Assembly (NCBI GenBank): GCA_001274695.2 | Contig: LARU01000004.1 | Location: forward strand, 806,001-870,000 | Length of the DNA: 64,000 bases | DNA from: Azoarcus sp. PA01 | GTDB taxonomy: Bacteria; Pseudomonadota; Gammaproteobacteria; Burkholderiales; Rhodocyclaceae | Direction: 5' to 3' | Shown: piece by piece, positions 1-9,908 of the stretch | How the letters are laid out: each line of letters starts with the position of its first letter | Numbering within the stretch: the stretch's first letter is position 1 | Made by a program: the position numbers and the translations under genes | The notes under the pieces: model-generated | What the model was told of the DNA's origin: nothing | Database searches by the model: none | Seen by the model: the letters and a program-made list of their open reading frames with translations, nothing else

Positions 1-1807
1 CGACCTTCAGCTCGGGCAGGCCTTCGATTTCCAGCACGCGGCCGGAGAAGATGTTCTTCTTGCCTTTCTTCTCGACGGTCAAGAGGCCCTGCTTGATCGC
101 GTAGTACGGGATGGCGTTGACCAGGTCGCGGAGCGTGACGCCCGGCTGCAGCTTGCCCTTGAAGCGCACCAGCACCGATTCCGGCATGTCGAGCGGCATC
201 ACGCCGGTCGCGGCGGCAAACGCCACGAGGCCCGAGCCGGCCGGGAAGGAGATGCCGATCGGGAAGCGGGTGTGCGAGTCGCCGCCGGTGCCGACCGTGT
301 CGGGCAGCAGCAGGCGGTTCAGCCACGAGTGGATCACGCCGTCGCCCGGACGGAGTGCCACGCCGCCGCGCGTCGAGATGAAGCTCGGCAGCTCGCGATG
401 CATCTTGACGTCGACGAGCTTCGGATACGCCGCGGTGTGGCAGAACGACTGCATCACCAGGTCGGCGGAGAAGCCGAGGCAGGCGAGGTCCTTCAGCTCG
501 TCGCGCGTCATCGGGCCGGTGGTGTCCTGGCTGCCGACGGTGGTCATCTTCGGTTCGCAGTAGGTGCCCGGGCGGATGCCCTGCTGATTGCCGTCAATGA
601 GCGGCAGACCGCAGGCGCGGCCGACCATTTTCTGCGCGAGCGAGAAGCCCTTGCCGGAATCGGCCGGAGCCTGCGGCAGGCGGAACAGCGTCGAGGGCGG
701 CAGGCCCAGCGCTTCGCGCGCCTTGGCGGTCAGGCCGCGGCCGATGATCAGCGGAATGCGGCCGCCGGCGCGCACTTCGTCGAGGATCACGAGGGTCTTG
801 AGTTGCGATTCGGACACCACGGCGCCGTTCTTCAGCGCGGTGACCTTGCCGCTGGCGGCGTCGACTTTCAGTTCGATCTCGTCGCCCATGTCGAGCTGGC
901 CGCAGTCGAGCTCGATCGGCAGCGCGCCGGCGTCTTCCATCGTGTTGAAGAAGATCGGAGCGATCTTGGAGCCGAGGCACACGCCGCCGAAACGCTTGTT
1001 CGGCACGAACGGGATGTCCTCACCGGTGAACCACAGCACCGAGTTGGTTGCCGACTTGCGCGAGGAACCGGTGCCGACCACGTCGCCGACGTAGGCGACC
1101 AGGTTGCCTTTCGCGCGCAGCTCTTCGAGGAACTTCACCGGGCCGCGCACGCCCGATTCTTCCGGCGTGATGCCCGGACGCGGGTTCTTCAGCATCGCCA
1201 GCGCGTGCAGCGGGATGTCGGGGCGCGACCAGGCGTCCGGCGCGGGCGACAGGTCGTCGGTGTTGGTTTCGCCGGTGACCTTGAACACGGTCAGCTTCTG
1301 CGACGCCGGCACTTCCGGACGGCTCGTGAACCACTCGGCGTCGGCCCACGACTGCAGCACGGCACGGGCGTTGGCATTGCCCTTTTCGGCCAGTTCCTTG
1401 ACGTCGTGGAAGTAGTCGAACATCAGCAGCGTCTTCTTCAACCCTTCGGCGGCGACCGCGCCGATTTCGGCCTCATTTTCCGAGTTCGCGAGCACGTCGA
1501 TCAGCGGCTTGATGTTGAAGCCGCCGAGCATCCTGCCGAGCAGTTCGGTCGCCTTCGTGCGGGACACCAGCGCACAGGTCTCCTCACCCTTCGCCACTTT
1601 GGCGAGGAATTCCGCCTTGATCTTCGCGGCATTGTCGACGCCCGCCGGCACGCGGTAGGTCAGGAGCTCGACGAGGAACTCTTCCTCGCCCTTCGGGGGA
1701 TTCTTCAGCAACGCGACCAGTTCCTCGGTCTGCTGCTTCGACAGCGGCAGCGGCGGGATTCCGAGGGCGGCACGTTCGGCGACATGGGCACGGTAGGCTT
1801 CAAGCAC
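1..1807 (-). CDS. acnB: Aconitate hydratase B, N-terminal ~70% (gene runs off the left edge)
   Basis: Bifunctional aconitase / 2-methylisocitrate dehydratase of the TCA cycle, cytosolic. About 602 codons are visible; the family is about 865 residues, so the C-terminal part carrying the [4Fe-4S] cysteine ligands lies outside the window. The visible part aligns by eye with E. coli AcnB throughout, for example [40 protein letters not shown] and [20 protein letters not shown]. The start is a GTG at 1807 giving [16 protein letters not shown], which matches the family N-terminus, with GGAAGG about 8 nt upstream. It is divergent from acnA across a 335 bp gap. No internal stop is seen, so the gene looks intact. 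Confidence 0.96.
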   Translation of the reverse strand, partial: MLEAYRAHVAERAALGIPPLPLSKQQTEELVALLKNPPKGEEEFLVELLTYRVPAGVDNAAKIKAEFLAKVAKGEETCALVSRTKATELLGRMLGGFNIKPLIDVLANSENEAEIGAVAAEGLKKTLLMFDYFHDVKELAEKGNANARAVLQSWADAEWFTSRPEVPASQKLTVFKVTGETNTDDLSPAPDAWSRPDIPLHALAMLKNPRPGITPEESGVRGPVKFLEELRAKGNLVAYVGDVVGTGSSRKSATNSVLWFTGEDIPFVPNKRFGGVCLGSKIAPIFFNTMEDAGALPIELDCGQLDMGDEIELKVDAASGKVTALKNGAVVSESQLKTLVILDEVRAGGRIPLIIGRGLTAKAREALGLPPSTLFRLPQAPADSGKGFSLAQKMVGRACGLPLIDGNQQGIRPGTYCEPKMTTVGSQDTTGPMTRDELKDLACLGFSADLVMQSFCHTAAYPKLVDVKMHRELPSFISTRGGVALRPGDGVIHSWLNRLLLPDTVGTGGDSHTRFPIGISFPAGSGLVAFAAATGVMPLDMPESVLVRFKGKLQPGVTLRDLVNAIPYYAIKQGLLTVEKKGKKNIFSGRVLEIEGLPELKV

Positions 1808-1874
1808 GGGCGATTCCTTCCAATATCGTGGCGGTGGCAGGGCGTCCGGGTGCGTACCCGAACGAGACTCTGTG

Positions 1875-1895
1875 ATTATATGTCTTTTATAAGAC
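1875..1895 (-). promoter_or_regulatory. Candidate acnB promoter -10 with an overlapping inverted repeat
   Basis: On the minus strand a perfect TATAAT lies at 1880-1875, about 70 nt upstream of the acnB GTG. Directly upstream is the inverted repeat GTCTTATAAAAGAC (1895-1882), which would occupy the -10/-35 spacer. No good -35 hexamer is seen. The layout suggests a regulated promoter with an operator inside it; the regulator is not identified. The rest of the 1808-2142 gap shows no gene, and I could not find a clear promoter for acnA. Confidence 0.45.
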
Positions 1896-2142
1896 CTGGT
1901 GTGCGATGCAGCATCCGGGTCATCCCGTTGCCGCGCCGGGATTCTACTCTTCCCGCCCGGGTTGCGGGCCGGGTCCGGTCGCTCTCATCACGTCGTCATT
2001 GCTTCGAGCGGAGCTTTCAACTAAACAGGGCAAGGAACACCATGGGAACGAGCGCAGCCGGCAGGGGTTCCAATGGTGGATGTGCAACCGGCGGCGTCAC
2101 GTCGCGCCCTTCGACGAAGCTTCATTCATCGGGAGACGAACC

Positions 2143-4860
2143 ATGCTCCATACTCTGTTCGACACGCTCCAAACCTTCTCCACCCCGACCGGGCGCAGCG
2201 GCCGTTATTACTCGTTGCCGGCACTGGAAACCGCCGGCGTCGCGACGATCTCGCGTCTGCCGGTATCGATCCGCATCGTGCTCGAAGCGGTGCTGCGCCA
2301 TTGCGACGGCAGGAAAGTCACCGAAGAGCACGTGCGCCAGCTCGCCGGCTGGACGGCGAACGCGCCGCGCACCGCGGAGATTCCGTTCGTCGTCGCCCGC
2401 GTCGTGCTGCAGGACTTCACCGGCGTGCCGCTGCTGTGCGATCTCGCCGCGATGCGCAACGTCGCGGCCGACCTGGGCAAGGACCCGAAGCTGATCGAAC
2501 CGCTCGTGCCGGTAGATCTGATCGTCGACCATTCCGTGCAGGTCGATCACTACGGCTCGCCGCTCGCGCTGCGGCAGAACATGGAACTCGAATTCCAGCG
2601 CAACCGCGAGCGCTACCAGTTCATGAAATGGGGGATGCAGGCGTTCGACACGTTCCGCGTCGTGCCGCCGGGCATCGGTATCGTCCATCAGGTCAATCTC
2701 GAATATCTGTTCCGCGGCGTGCGCGGCCACGACGCCGGCGATGGCATGCTGTATTACCCGGACACGCTGGTCGGCACCGACTCGCACACGACGATGATCA
2801 ACGGCGTCGGCGTCGTCGGCTGGGGGGTCGGCGGGATCGAAGCCGAAGCCGGCATGCTGGGCCAGCCGGTCTACCTGCTGACGCCGGACGTCGTCGGCGT
2901 CGAGCTGAAAGGGCGACTGAACGAAGGCGTCACGGCGACCGACCTCGTGCTGACCGTCACCGAACTGCTGCGCCAGCGCAAGGTCGTCGGCAAGTTCGTC
3001 GAGTTCTTCGGCGAAGGCACGGCGAGCCTGACGGTCACCGACCGGGCGACGATCGCCAACATGGCTCCCGAATACGGCGCGACGATGGGCTTCTTCCCGG
3101 TCGATGACAAGACCGTCGCGTACATGCGCGGCACCGGCCGCAGCGACGTCGAGTGCGAACTGTTCGAAGCCTATTTCCGCGCGCAGCAGTTGTTCGGCGT
3201 GCCGCAGGCAGGCGAGATCGACTATTCGGAGACGGTCACGCTCGATCTGGCGTCGATCGTCCCGTCGCTCGCCGGGCCGAAGCGACCGCAGGACCGCATC
3301 CCGCTGTCCGACATGGAAGACATGTTCGACCGGCTGTTCTCCCGGCCGGCGAGCGAAAACGGCTTCGGCCAGCCGGAAGCTGCGCTCGGCACGCGTTTTC
3401 CGACGAAGCTGCCGGGCGTCGACCTCGGCCATGGCGACATCCTCATCGCCGCGATCACGTCCTGCACGAACACCAGCAACCCGGCCGTGCTGATCGCCGC
3501 CGGCCTGCTGGCGAAGAAAGCGGTCGCGAAAGGGCTGCGCGTGAAGCCCCACGTCAAGACTTCGCTCGCGCCGGGCTCGCGCGTGGTCACCGACTACCTG
3601 CAGAAAGCCGGGCTGCTCGAACCGCTCGCCGAGCTCGGCTTTGCGCTGGCCGGCTACGGCTGCACGACCTGCATCGGCAACTCGGGCGACCTCGCGCCGG
3701 AGCTCAACGATGCGATCGGCGAGCACGACGTCATCGCCGCCGCGGTGCTGTCGGGCAACCGCAACTTCGAAGCGCGCATTCATCCGAACATCCGCGCCAA
3801 CTTTCTCGCGTCGCCGCCGCTCGTGGTCGCGTTCGCGATCGCGGGGCGGGCCAACGTCGATCTCACCGAGAACCCGCTGGGCACCGGAGCGGACGGCCAT
3901 CATGTGTACCTGAAGGACATCTGGCCGACGTCAGACGAGATCGCCGCAGTGATGCCTTACGCGATGGACCCGGCGACGTTCACGCGCCTGTACTCCGACT
4001 TCACGAAAGACCACGACCTGTGGAACGAGATCTCGGCGCCGGCGGGGCAGGTGTACGCATGGCCGGAATCGACCTACATCGCGCGACCGCCCTTCTTCGA
4101 GGGTTTCTCCGCGCAACCGGGCGCCGTCGCCGACATCAAGGGCGCGCGCGTGCTGCTGATGCTCGGCGATTCGGTCACGACCGACCACATCTCGCCGGCC
4201 GGTTCGTTCAGGGAGACGACTCCGGCCGGTCAGTGGCTGAGCGCCAAGGGCGTCGCGAAGCAGGATTTCAACTCCTACGGCTCGCGGCGCGGCAATCACG
4301 ACGTGATGGTGCGGGGCACTTTCGCGAACGTGCGGATCAGGAACATGATGCTGCCGCCGAAACAGGACGGCTCGCGCGTCGAAGGAGGCTACACGCTTCT
4401 CGACGACCGGCAGACGACGGTGTTCGACGCGGCGATGGCGTACATGGCGACCGGCACGCCGACCGTGATCTTCGCCGGCGAGGAGTACGGCACCGGCTCG
4501 AGCCGCGACTGGGCCGCGAAAGGCACGCAGTTGCTCGGCGTCAGGGCCGTCATCGCCCGAAGTTTCGAGCGCATCCATCGCTCGAACCTCGTCGGCATGG
4601 GCGTACTGCCGCTGCAGTTCAAAGGCCAGGACTCGTGGGAGAGTCTCGGTTTCGTCGGCGACGAGACGTTCGATGTGCTCGGTATCGGCGCGACGCTCAA
4701 ACCGCAGCAGGATCTGTCGCTGGTCGCGCACCGGCGCAATGGCGAGCGGATCGAGGTGCCGGTGTTGTGCCGCATCGACACGCCCGTCGAAGTCGATTAC
4801 TACCGTCATGGCGGCATCCTGCCGTACGTGCTGCGGGAGATTCTCGGGCGCGTGCAATAG
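2143..4860 (+). CDS. acnA: Aconitate hydratase A
   Basis: Monomeric aconitase isomerising citrate and isocitrate. 905 residues from the ATG at 2143, chosen because GGGAGA precedes it and the N-terminus [12 protein letters not shown] is AcnA-like; the open frame extends further upstream without a ribosome site. Cluster ligands are visible: SCTNTSNP (Cys441) and CTTCIGNSG (Cys507, Cys510), equivalent to Cys435/501/504 of E. coli AcnA. The swivel domain has [17 protein letters not shown] and [15 protein letters not shown]. The related 2-methylisocitrate dehydratase AcnD is an alternative, but no prpB, prpC or prpF lies nearby. Having both aconitases divergent from one intergenic region allows joint control. 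Confidence 0.94.
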   Translation: MLHTLFDTLQTFSTPTGRSGRYYSLPALETAGVATISRLPVSIRIVLEAVLRHCDGRKVTEEHVRQLAGWTANAPRTAEIPFVVARVVLQDFTGVPLLCDLAAMRNVAADLGKDPKLIEPLVPVDLIVDHSVQVDHYGSPLALRQNMELEFQRNRERYQFMKWGMQAFDTFRVVPPGIGIVHQVNLEYLFRGVRGHDAGDGMLYYPDTLVGTDSHTTMINGVGVVGWGVGGIEAEAGMLGQPVYLLTPDVVGVELKGRLNEGVTATDLVLTVTELLRQRKVVGKFVEFFGEGTASLTVTDRATIANMAPEYGATMGFFPVDDKTVAYMRGTGRSDVECELFEAYFRAQQLFGVPQAGEIDYSETVTLDLASIVPSLAGPKRPQDRIPLSDMEDMFDRLFSRPASENGFGQPEAALGTRFPTKLPGVDLGHGDILIAAITSCTNTSNPAVLIAAGLLAKKAVAKGLRVKPHVKTSLAPGSRVVTDYLQKAGLLEPLAELGFALAGYGCTTCIGNSGDLAPELNDAIGEHDVIAAAVLSGNRNFEARIHPNIRANFLASPPLVVAFAIAGRANVDLTENPLGTGADGHHVYLKDIWPTSDEIAAVMPYAMDPATFTRLYSDFTKDHDLWNEISAPAGQVYAWPESTYIARPPFFEGFSAQPGAVADIKGARVLLMLGDSVTTDHISPAGSFRETTPAGQWLSAKGVAKQDFNSYGSRRGNHDVMVRGTFANVRIRNMMLPPKQDGSRVEGGYTLLDDRQTTVFDAAMAYMATGTPTVIFAGEEYGTGSSRDWAAKGTQLLGVRAVIARSFERIHRSNLVGMGVLPLQFKGQDSWESLGFVGDETFDVLGIGATLKPQQDLSLVAHRRNGERIEVPVLCRIDTPVEVDYYRHGGILPYVLREILGRVQ

Positions 4861-4869
4861 AATTCGGCG

Positions 4870-5265
4870 ATGCGACGAACTGCCGCCCCGCCCTGCCCCT
4901 GCCAGTCGGGCAGATCCTTCGACGACTGCTGCGCTCCGCTCATCGCCGGCGAAGTGCTGCCCGACACCGCGGAGGCGCTGATGCGCAGCCGCTACACGGC
5001 GTTCACGCTCGGCGACGAGGCGTATCTGCTGGCGAGCTGGCATCCGTCGAGCCGGCCGGCAGCGATCGATTTCACCGCGGAGCCGGCGCGAAAATGGATC
5101 GGGCTGCAGATCCGCCAGCACGTCCAGACCGGTGCGGATGCCGCCGTCGTCGAGTTCGTCGCGCGATATCGCGTCGGCGGCCGCGCTCATCGCCTGCACG
5201 AGACGAGCCGCTTCGTGCGTACCGAGGGCCGCTGGCAGTATGTGGAGGGCGATATTCACGAGTGA
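4870..5265 (+). CDS. YchJ-like (UPF0225) protein with SEC-C motif
   Basis: 131-residue cytosolic protein of unknown function. The N-terminus holds a SEC-C type zinc-binding motif, CPCQSGRSFDDCC (Cys9, Cys11, Cys20, Cys21), followed by the YchJ core ALMRSRYTAFTLGDEAYLLASW and an NTF2-like C-terminal half. It has only the N-terminal SEC-C copy; E. coli YchJ carries a second at the C-terminus. The start codon lies 9 nt after the acnA stop, so it is probably co-transcribed with acnA. Family assignment is firm; function is not known. Confidence 0.85.
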   Translation: MRRTAAPPCPCQSGRSFDDCCAPLIAGEVLPDTAEALMRSRYTAFTLGDEAYLLASWHPSSRPAAIDFTAEPARKWIGLQIRQHVQTGADAAVVEFVARYRVGGRAHRLHETSRFVRTEGRWQYVEGDIHE

Positions 5266-5373
5266 ACCGGTCGTGCAGCATCCCGCGCGCCCTATAATTG
5301 CCGGGGATACCCTGCCCGACTGGACTCAGATGACAACCGACGCGCCGCAGCGCGATCCGGCGACGACAAAAAC

Positions 5374-5757
5374 ATGAACCTCGAAAAAGTCATCTTCGGC
5401 TTCTTCATCGTGCTCGCCGCCACGCTCAACTTCGGCTTCTTCGTCGGCGACATCGACGACCCTTCGCACCACGACATCTACGAGCTTTTCGCCGCGATCG
5501 TCGTGAGCCTGATCGCGACCGTACTCAAGTTCGGCGACCGCACGCAGATCGGCGCGGTCCATCTGGCGACGAGCCTGGTCGCGGACCTGCAGCTCATCGC
5601 CGCCGCGATGGTATGGGGCTACGCCGCGCATGTCTCCGCGGGGGGAGTGACGCCGGAGATGGTCGCGCGGGTGGTTTCACTGTCGGGCGGAGCGCTGTTC
5701 GCGAACGTCGTGTCGGTGGCGATCCTGATCGCCGAAACGATCATGCAGCGCCGCTAG
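5374..5757 (+). CDS. Small integral membrane protein (DUF6394-like)
   Basis: 127 residues with three or four hydrophobic segments: about residues 4-23, 36-52, 65-85 and 100-122. A short acidic loop (DIDDPSHHD) lies between the first two. No catalytic motif is seen. It precedes the K+ channel gene by 16 nt on the same strand, so the two are likely co-transcribed and the protein may assist or accompany the channel; that link is inferred from position. The family name is given from general resemblance and is less certain than the existence of the gene. Confidence 0.75.
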   Translation: MNLEKVIFGFFIVLAATLNFGFFVGDIDDPSHHDIYELFAAIVVSLIATVLKFGDRTQIGAVHLATSLVADLQLIAAAMVWGYAAHVSAGGVTPEMVARVVSLSGGALFANVVSVAILIAETIMQRR

Positions 5758-5773
5758 GCGGCGAGGCGCGCCG

Positions 5774-7513
5774 ATGACGCCTCTGCTGCGCCATCACAGC
5801 ATCATCCTGCTGATCATGCGCCGCCTGCGGGCGCCGCTGATCCTGCTCATCAGCATTCTTGCGATCTCGGTGCTCGGGCTGACGCTCGCGCCGGGTGTCG
5901 ACGACGAAGGCAGGGTGTATCACCTGAGCTTCTTCCACGCGCTCTATTTCATGAGCTACACGGCGACCACGATCGGCTTCGGCGAGATTCCGTACGCATT
6001 TTCGGACCAGCAGCGCCTGTGGGTGACGCTGTGCATCTACCTGTCGGTGGTCGGCTGGGCATACAGCATCGGCACCGTCTTTGCCCTGCTCGCCGATCGC
6101 AGCCTGCAGCTGGCGATCCGCACGCATCGCTTCCTGCGTGCAGTCAAGCGCCTGCGCGAGCCGTTCTACATCGTGTGCGGCTATGGCGAGACCGGGCGGC
6201 TGATCTGCGGCGCACTCGACCAGCTCGGCTATCGCGCCGTCGTCGTCGAATGCGACGAAGTCAAGGCCGGCGAAATCGACCTGCACAGCTACCGGGCGGA
6301 CGTGCCGACGATGTGTGCCGACGCACGCAACCCCGAGCTGCTGCAGTTCGCCGGCCTTTCCCATCCGTATTGCATCGGCGTTATCGCATTGACGAACGAC
6401 GACAGCGCGAACCTCGCGATCGCGATCGCCGCCCGCCTGCTCGCGCCGAAAATCCCGGCGCTGTGCCGCGCCGAGACGCCGGAAACCGCTGCGAACATGG
6501 CATCGTTCGGCACGCGCCACATCATCAACCCGTTCGAGAAGTTCGCCGAGTACCTGTCGCTCGCATTGCACGCACCCGCTGCGTGGCACTTGCTGACGTG
6601 GCTGACGGGCCTGCCGGGGACGACCGTCGAGCGCGAGCGGGATCCGCCGTCGGGCAACTGGATCGTATGCGGCCACGGGCGCTTCGGGCGGGTCATGGTG
6701 CAGGCGATGGAACAGGAATCGGCAGTATCGATCACGATCATCGACCGCGAATCGTCCGACGATCCTCACCACCGCTGGGTGCAGGGGGATGGCACGGGCG
6801 CCCCGGCGCTCGAGCAGGCGGGCGTGCGCGACGCGGTCGGCATCATCGCCGGCACCGGCAACGACGTCGACAACCTGTCGATCGCGGTGACCGCGCGCGA
6901 ACTCAATCCGGCGCTGTTCGTGATCCTGCGCCAGAATCACTATGCCAACCACTCGCTGTTCGAGGCCTACGACTCCGACGTCGACGTGGTGCCGAGCAAA
7001 ATCATTGCCCATGAATGCCTGGCGATCCTGACGACGCCGCTGCTCGTGCCTTTCCTGAACGAAGTCAAGCGTCGCGACGAACCGTGGTGCGCGGCGCTGC
7101 TCGACCGACTGACCGGACGCTTCGGCTGGCAGGTGCCGAGCGTGTGGAGCGAACGCATCAGCTTCACGCAGGCACCGGCCCTCCACCACAAGCTGATGCA
7201 TGGCGCGACGATCGCCCTGGGGGAAATCCTGCGCGCGCCGTCGAACCGCGACGATGAACTCGCGTGCGAAGTGCTGTACCTGCACCGCGACGACGACGAT
7301 CACCTGCTGCTGCCCGATCCGGCGACCGAAATCCGCGCTGGCGACGAGCTGCTGCTGGTCGGCCGACACGTGGCGAGGCGCGAATTCGAGCTGACGCTAT
7401 CGAACGAACACACCCTTACCTACGTGCTGACCGGGCGGGATCTGCCGGGAGGCTGGCTGTGGGAGAAATTCTCGCGCGCTCCGGTCGCGCAGGCGGCCCA
7501 GCACGAACGCTGA
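5774..7513 (+). CDS. Potassium channel protein with two RCK/TrkA-N domains
   Basis: 579 residues. A two-helix pore module comes first: a membrane segment near residues 20-40, pore loop with selectivity filter TTIGFGE (65-71), and a second segment near 80-105. Two Rossmann NAD-binding RCK domains follow, with dinucleotide motifs CGYGETGRLICG (about 138-149) and CGHGRFGRVMVQ (about 299-310), and a TrkA-C-like end (EIRAGDELLLVGR). The filter reads GFG rather than the canonical GYG, a variation seen in some prokaryotic K+ channels. Ligand-gated K+ conductance at the inner membrane is the expected role; ion selectivity cannot be settled from sequence. Confidence 0.88.
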   Translation: MTPLLRHHSIILLIMRRLRAPLILLISILAISVLGLTLAPGVDDEGRVYHLSFFHALYFMSYTATTIGFGEIPYAFSDQQRLWVTLCIYLSVVGWAYSIGTVFALLADRSLQLAIRTHRFLRAVKRLREPFYIVCGYGETGRLICGALDQLGYRAVVVECDEVKAGEIDLHSYRADVPTMCADARNPELLQFAGLSHPYCIGVIALTNDDSANLAIAIAARLLAPKIPALCRAETPETAANMASFGTRHIINPFEKFAEYLSLALHAPAAWHLLTWLTGLPGTTVERERDPPSGNWIVCGHGRFGRVMVQAMEQESAVSITIIDRESSDDPHHRWVQGDGTGAPALEQAGVRDAVGIIAGTGNDVDNLSIAVTARELNPALFVILRQNHYANHSLFEAYDSDVDVVPSKIIAHECLAILTTPLLVPFLNEVKRRDEPWCAALLDRLTGRFGWQVPSVWSERISFTQAPALHHKLMHGATIALGEILRAPSNRDDELACEVLYLHRDDDDHLLLPDPATEIRAGDELLLVGRHVARREFELTLSNEHTLTYVLTGRDLPGGWLWEKFSRAPVAQAAQHER

Positions 7514-7519
7514 ACCGGT

Positions 7520-7741
7520 TCAGCCGTGCGCGGCGACGAGGACGATCGTCTCGTTGCCGAAAGCGACTGTCTGGCCCGGGCGCAGCTTGGCGCGCTTGCG
7601 CAGTTCGACCCGCCCGTCGACGCGCACCCGCTGGCCTTCGACCGCGGCGTGCGCTTCGCCGCCGGTCCCGGCGAGGCCGGTTGCTTTCAGCAGCTGGTCG
7701 AGCTGGATATATTCGCCGCGCACGGCAAAGGAAATTGTCAT
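7520..7741 (-). CDS. Small S4-domain RNA-binding protein (YbcJ-like)
   Basis: 73 residues that are almost entirely one S4 RNA-binding fold: EYIQLDQLLKATGLAGTGGEA, then the VDGRVELRKRAKLRPGQTV strand-turn pattern. This matches the stand-alone YbcJ-type S4 proteins, which are thought to act on ribosome or tRNA. The start ATG is at 7741. It is convergent with the K+ channel gene, with a 6 bp gap between the stops, and divergent from the Ap4A phosphorylase-like gene. Confidence 0.85.
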   Translation of the reverse strand: MTISFAVRGEYIQLDQLLKATGLAGTGGEAHAAVEGQRVRVDGRVELRKRAKLRPGQTVAFGNETIVLVAAHG

Positions 7742-7848
7742 TGCATACTCCCGCGCAGCGCTCTGGAGCTGCGCGAATCAATTGATCGATCGGAAGCCGC
7801 GAGCCTACACTGCCGGACCACCGTCTGCCGCTTCCGCGAACGAGAAAT

Positions 7849-8718
7849 ATGCCGCTGCCGCTCCTGCCGAGAATCGACCGAACGTACGTCCACGCGAACG
7901 CATCGGGAGCGCTGCAACCGATCCGCACCGAGCGGGCATTGATCCGCGACGAAGACTTCGACTTCACCGTTCGCTGGGTATCTTCGCTCGCGCTGAAGGA
8001 TGCCGGCCGGGTCAGCGCGGCGTTGCGCCGCGATCCGGACCACAACCCGTTCCTGCCTCCCGAAGAGGATCTGAACGTCGGGCCGGTCGGCAAGCACCAT
8101 CTCGCCGTGCTGAACAAATATCCGGTGATCGAGCGCCATCTGCTCATCGTCACGCGCGCGTTCGAATCCCAGACCGCGCCGCTCGGCCTGGCGGATTTCG
8201 TCGCCCTCGCGCGCGTCACCACCGAGCTCGGCGGGCTCGGCTTCTACAACGGCGGCACCGAAGCCGGTGCAAGCCAGCGCCACAAGCATCTGCAGTGGAT
8301 TCCCGCCACTGCCGGCGGTTCGTACTTCGCCGGCTTCACCGCCCGCCTGCAGGCGGATGTGGCGGGAGGCGTCACGTTCGACGCCCGGCTGCCGTGGCGG
8401 CATTGTTTCGTGGGCCTCCGGCCTGCCCCGCCGGGCAGCGATTCCGCTGTCAGTGGAGCGATCCTCCACGACGCGTTCCACACCGCGTGCGACGCACTCG
8501 GCATCGCTGCCGACCGCGATCCGATGCCGCCCTACAACATGCTGACCGGCGGCGGCTGGCTCGTCGTGGTTCCGCGCAGCCGCGAGCAGCATGAAGGCAT
8601 TTCGGTGAACGCGCTCGGTTTCGCGGGGTCGCTGTTCGTTCGCCGCCCCGAACAGATCGACGTCGTGCGGCGCCTCGGCCCGCTGCACCTGCTGGCGGCA
8701 GTCGGCGTTCCCGCGTGA
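7849..8718 (+). CDS. Ap4A phosphorylase / ATP adenylyltransferase-like protein
   Basis: 289 residues of the HIT superfamily branch that includes yeast Apa1/Apa2. The catalytic signature HKHLQ (His145, His147, Gln149) is present, preceded by GTEAGASQRHKH and by KYPVIERHLLIVTR, where the Ap4A phosphorylase core begins. The expected reaction is phosphorolysis of diadenosine tetraphosphate to ADP and ATP, limiting this alarmone-like nucleotide. The N-terminal NPFLPPEEDLNVG block is typical of the group. It appears to be a single-gene unit; the next genes are on the opposite strand. Confidence 0.85.
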   Translation: MPLPLLPRIDRTYVHANASGALQPIRTERALIRDEDFDFTVRWVSSLALKDAGRVSAALRRDPDHNPFLPPEEDLNVGPVGKHHLAVLNKYPVIERHLLIVTRAFESQTAPLGLADFVALARVTTELGGLGFYNGGTEAGASQRHKHLQWIPATAGGSYFAGFTARLQADVAGGVTFDARLPWRHCFVGLRPAPPGSDSAVSGAILHDAFHTACDALGIAADRDPMPPYNMLTGGGWLVVVPRSREQHEGISVNALGFAGSLFVRRPEQIDVVRRLGPLHLLAAVGVPA

Positions 8719-8776
8719 TCGAAACCGGAAACACTCGGAGGCGACGCTCGCGAACGCGCCGGCGCGCTGAGCTGCT

Positions 8777-9109
8777 TCAGGACCGCAGCGGCGGCAGACC
8801 GTGTCGCGCGCGCGCCCGATCGCACGCCTCTTCGCCGATCCCGAGCGCCGCATAAGGCGCAAAGTCGCGGCACGGCGAAGGCCGGCTCGAATAGATCGTG
8901 CAATGCGCGCGCACCCCGATCTCGCCGGCCAGGGCGACGCAACGCGGCGCTTCGTCGGTGCCCCGCATGCGCACGAGCACGCCGGTGACCGGCACCGTCA
9001 TGGCGTCGGGCACGCCGCCCGCCCTCGCGCTGGCCAGCTCGGAACGGTGAAAATCCACGCGAAAAGCCGCGCAGCACGCGCCGCAGCGGGTGCAGTGATC
9101 GTCGCTCAT
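8777..9109 (-). CDS. YkgJ-family cysteine-cluster protein
   Basis: 110 residues. The N-terminus MSDDHCTRCGACCAAFRVDF has the CxxCGxCC pattern of the YkgJ family (putative zinc or Fe-S binding), and a later YSSRPSPCRDF supplies a further conserved cysteine. The ATG at 9109 is preferred over upstream in-frame starts because upstream sequence has no family similarity and would overlap the neighbouring gene. It is 61 bp downstream of the YecA/UPF0149 gene and on the same strand. Function unknown. Confidence 0.85.
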   Translation of the reverse strand: MSDDHCTRCGACCAAFRVDFHRSELASARAGGVPDAMTVPVTGVLVRMRGTDEAPRCVALAGEIGVRAHCTIYSSRPSPCRDFAPYAALGIGEEACDRARARHGLPPLRS

Positions 9110-9170
9110 CGGCTTGCCGGACCGCGCACCCTGCCCTCGATCACGGAAGCCGCATGGGCCGACCTGCCCG

Positions 9171-9896
9171 TCATCGCGGGGCGCCGCAGCATTTCTTGTA
9201 TTTCTTGCCGCTGCCGCACGGACAGGCCTCGTTGCGCCCCGCACTTGCCGGGGCCGGTGCAGCGGGCTCATCGACCGACAGCAGCTCGACCGGTGCGAGC
9301 CCGAGCTTTCGCCACTGCCCGATGATCTGGCCGACACTCGTGACGGCCAGTTCCAGCCATTGCAGCCGCGTGGCATCGTCCGCGGCGCTTGCCACCGCTT
9401 CGTCGGCCCACGGCGCCATCATCGTATCGAGCGCGTCCCGCACGGACTGTGCGACGTCCTCGGGCACGCCACGGTCCCAATCGTCCGACCACAGCTCGAG
9501 CCCCTGGGCGAAGCCTTCGATCCATTCCTCGCCGATGCGCAGCGAATCGCCGTCGCTGGCCGCGTAGCAAAACGGCTCCCACCCTTCGGGCTCGCCGATC
9601 GTCGTCGCCAGCTCGTTGTAATAGCGCCGCACCAGCCCGATCGCCCGCTGCATCCGGCTTCCCGAACCAAACGACGCGTCCTCGCCATGCGCGGACCACA
9701 CTTCGGGCAGCCACCGCTCCGGCGCGATGCGCTGCGGCGACGCGAGCACCGCGGCGAGATACCCGTCGAGCATCTCCAGGTCCATGCAGTCTTCAGGCAC
9801 CGCGTCGGACGTGAGCAGCTCTTCGAGGGCTTCGAACTGCGCGTCGTCGAGCAGGTGGGCGTTCGGCGTTTCGTCCTGGGGCGCTTCGCTATTCAT
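9171..9896 (-). CDS. YecA/UPF0149-family protein with C-terminal SEC-C motif
   Basis: 241 residues. Residues about 18-190 are the all-helical UPF0149 (YgfB/YecA) domain with MDLEMLDGYLAAVLASPQ and EWIEGFAQGLELW. An Ala/Pro-rich linker joins a C-terminal SEC-C zinc motif, RNEACPCGSGKKYKKCCG, as also found at the end of SecA. The biochemical role is not established; the SEC-C tail suggests contact with ribosome or translocon. The start overlaps no neighbour and lies 12 nt after the TrmB-like gene, so the two are probably co-transcribed. Confidence 0.88.
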   Translation of the reverse strand: MNSEAPQDETPNAHLLDDAQFEALEELLTSDAVPEDCMDLEMLDGYLAAVLASPQRIAPERWLPEVWSAHGEDASFGSGSRMQRAIGLVRRYYNELATTIGEPEGWEPFCYAASDGDSLRIGEEWIEGFAQGLELWSDDWDRGVPEDVAQSVRDALDTMMAPWADEAVASAADDATRLQWLELAVTSVGQIIGQWRKLGLAPVELLSVDEPAAPAPASAGRNEACPCGSGKKYKKCCGAPR

Positions 9897-9908
9897 CGTT
9901 TCTCTCCG

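Noticed and set aside
272..2494. Plus-strand open frame of over 700 codons at the left end
   Set aside because: It lies opposite acnB and runs into acnA; the translation is low-complexity, while acnB on the minus strand is an unambiguous family member with a GTG start.
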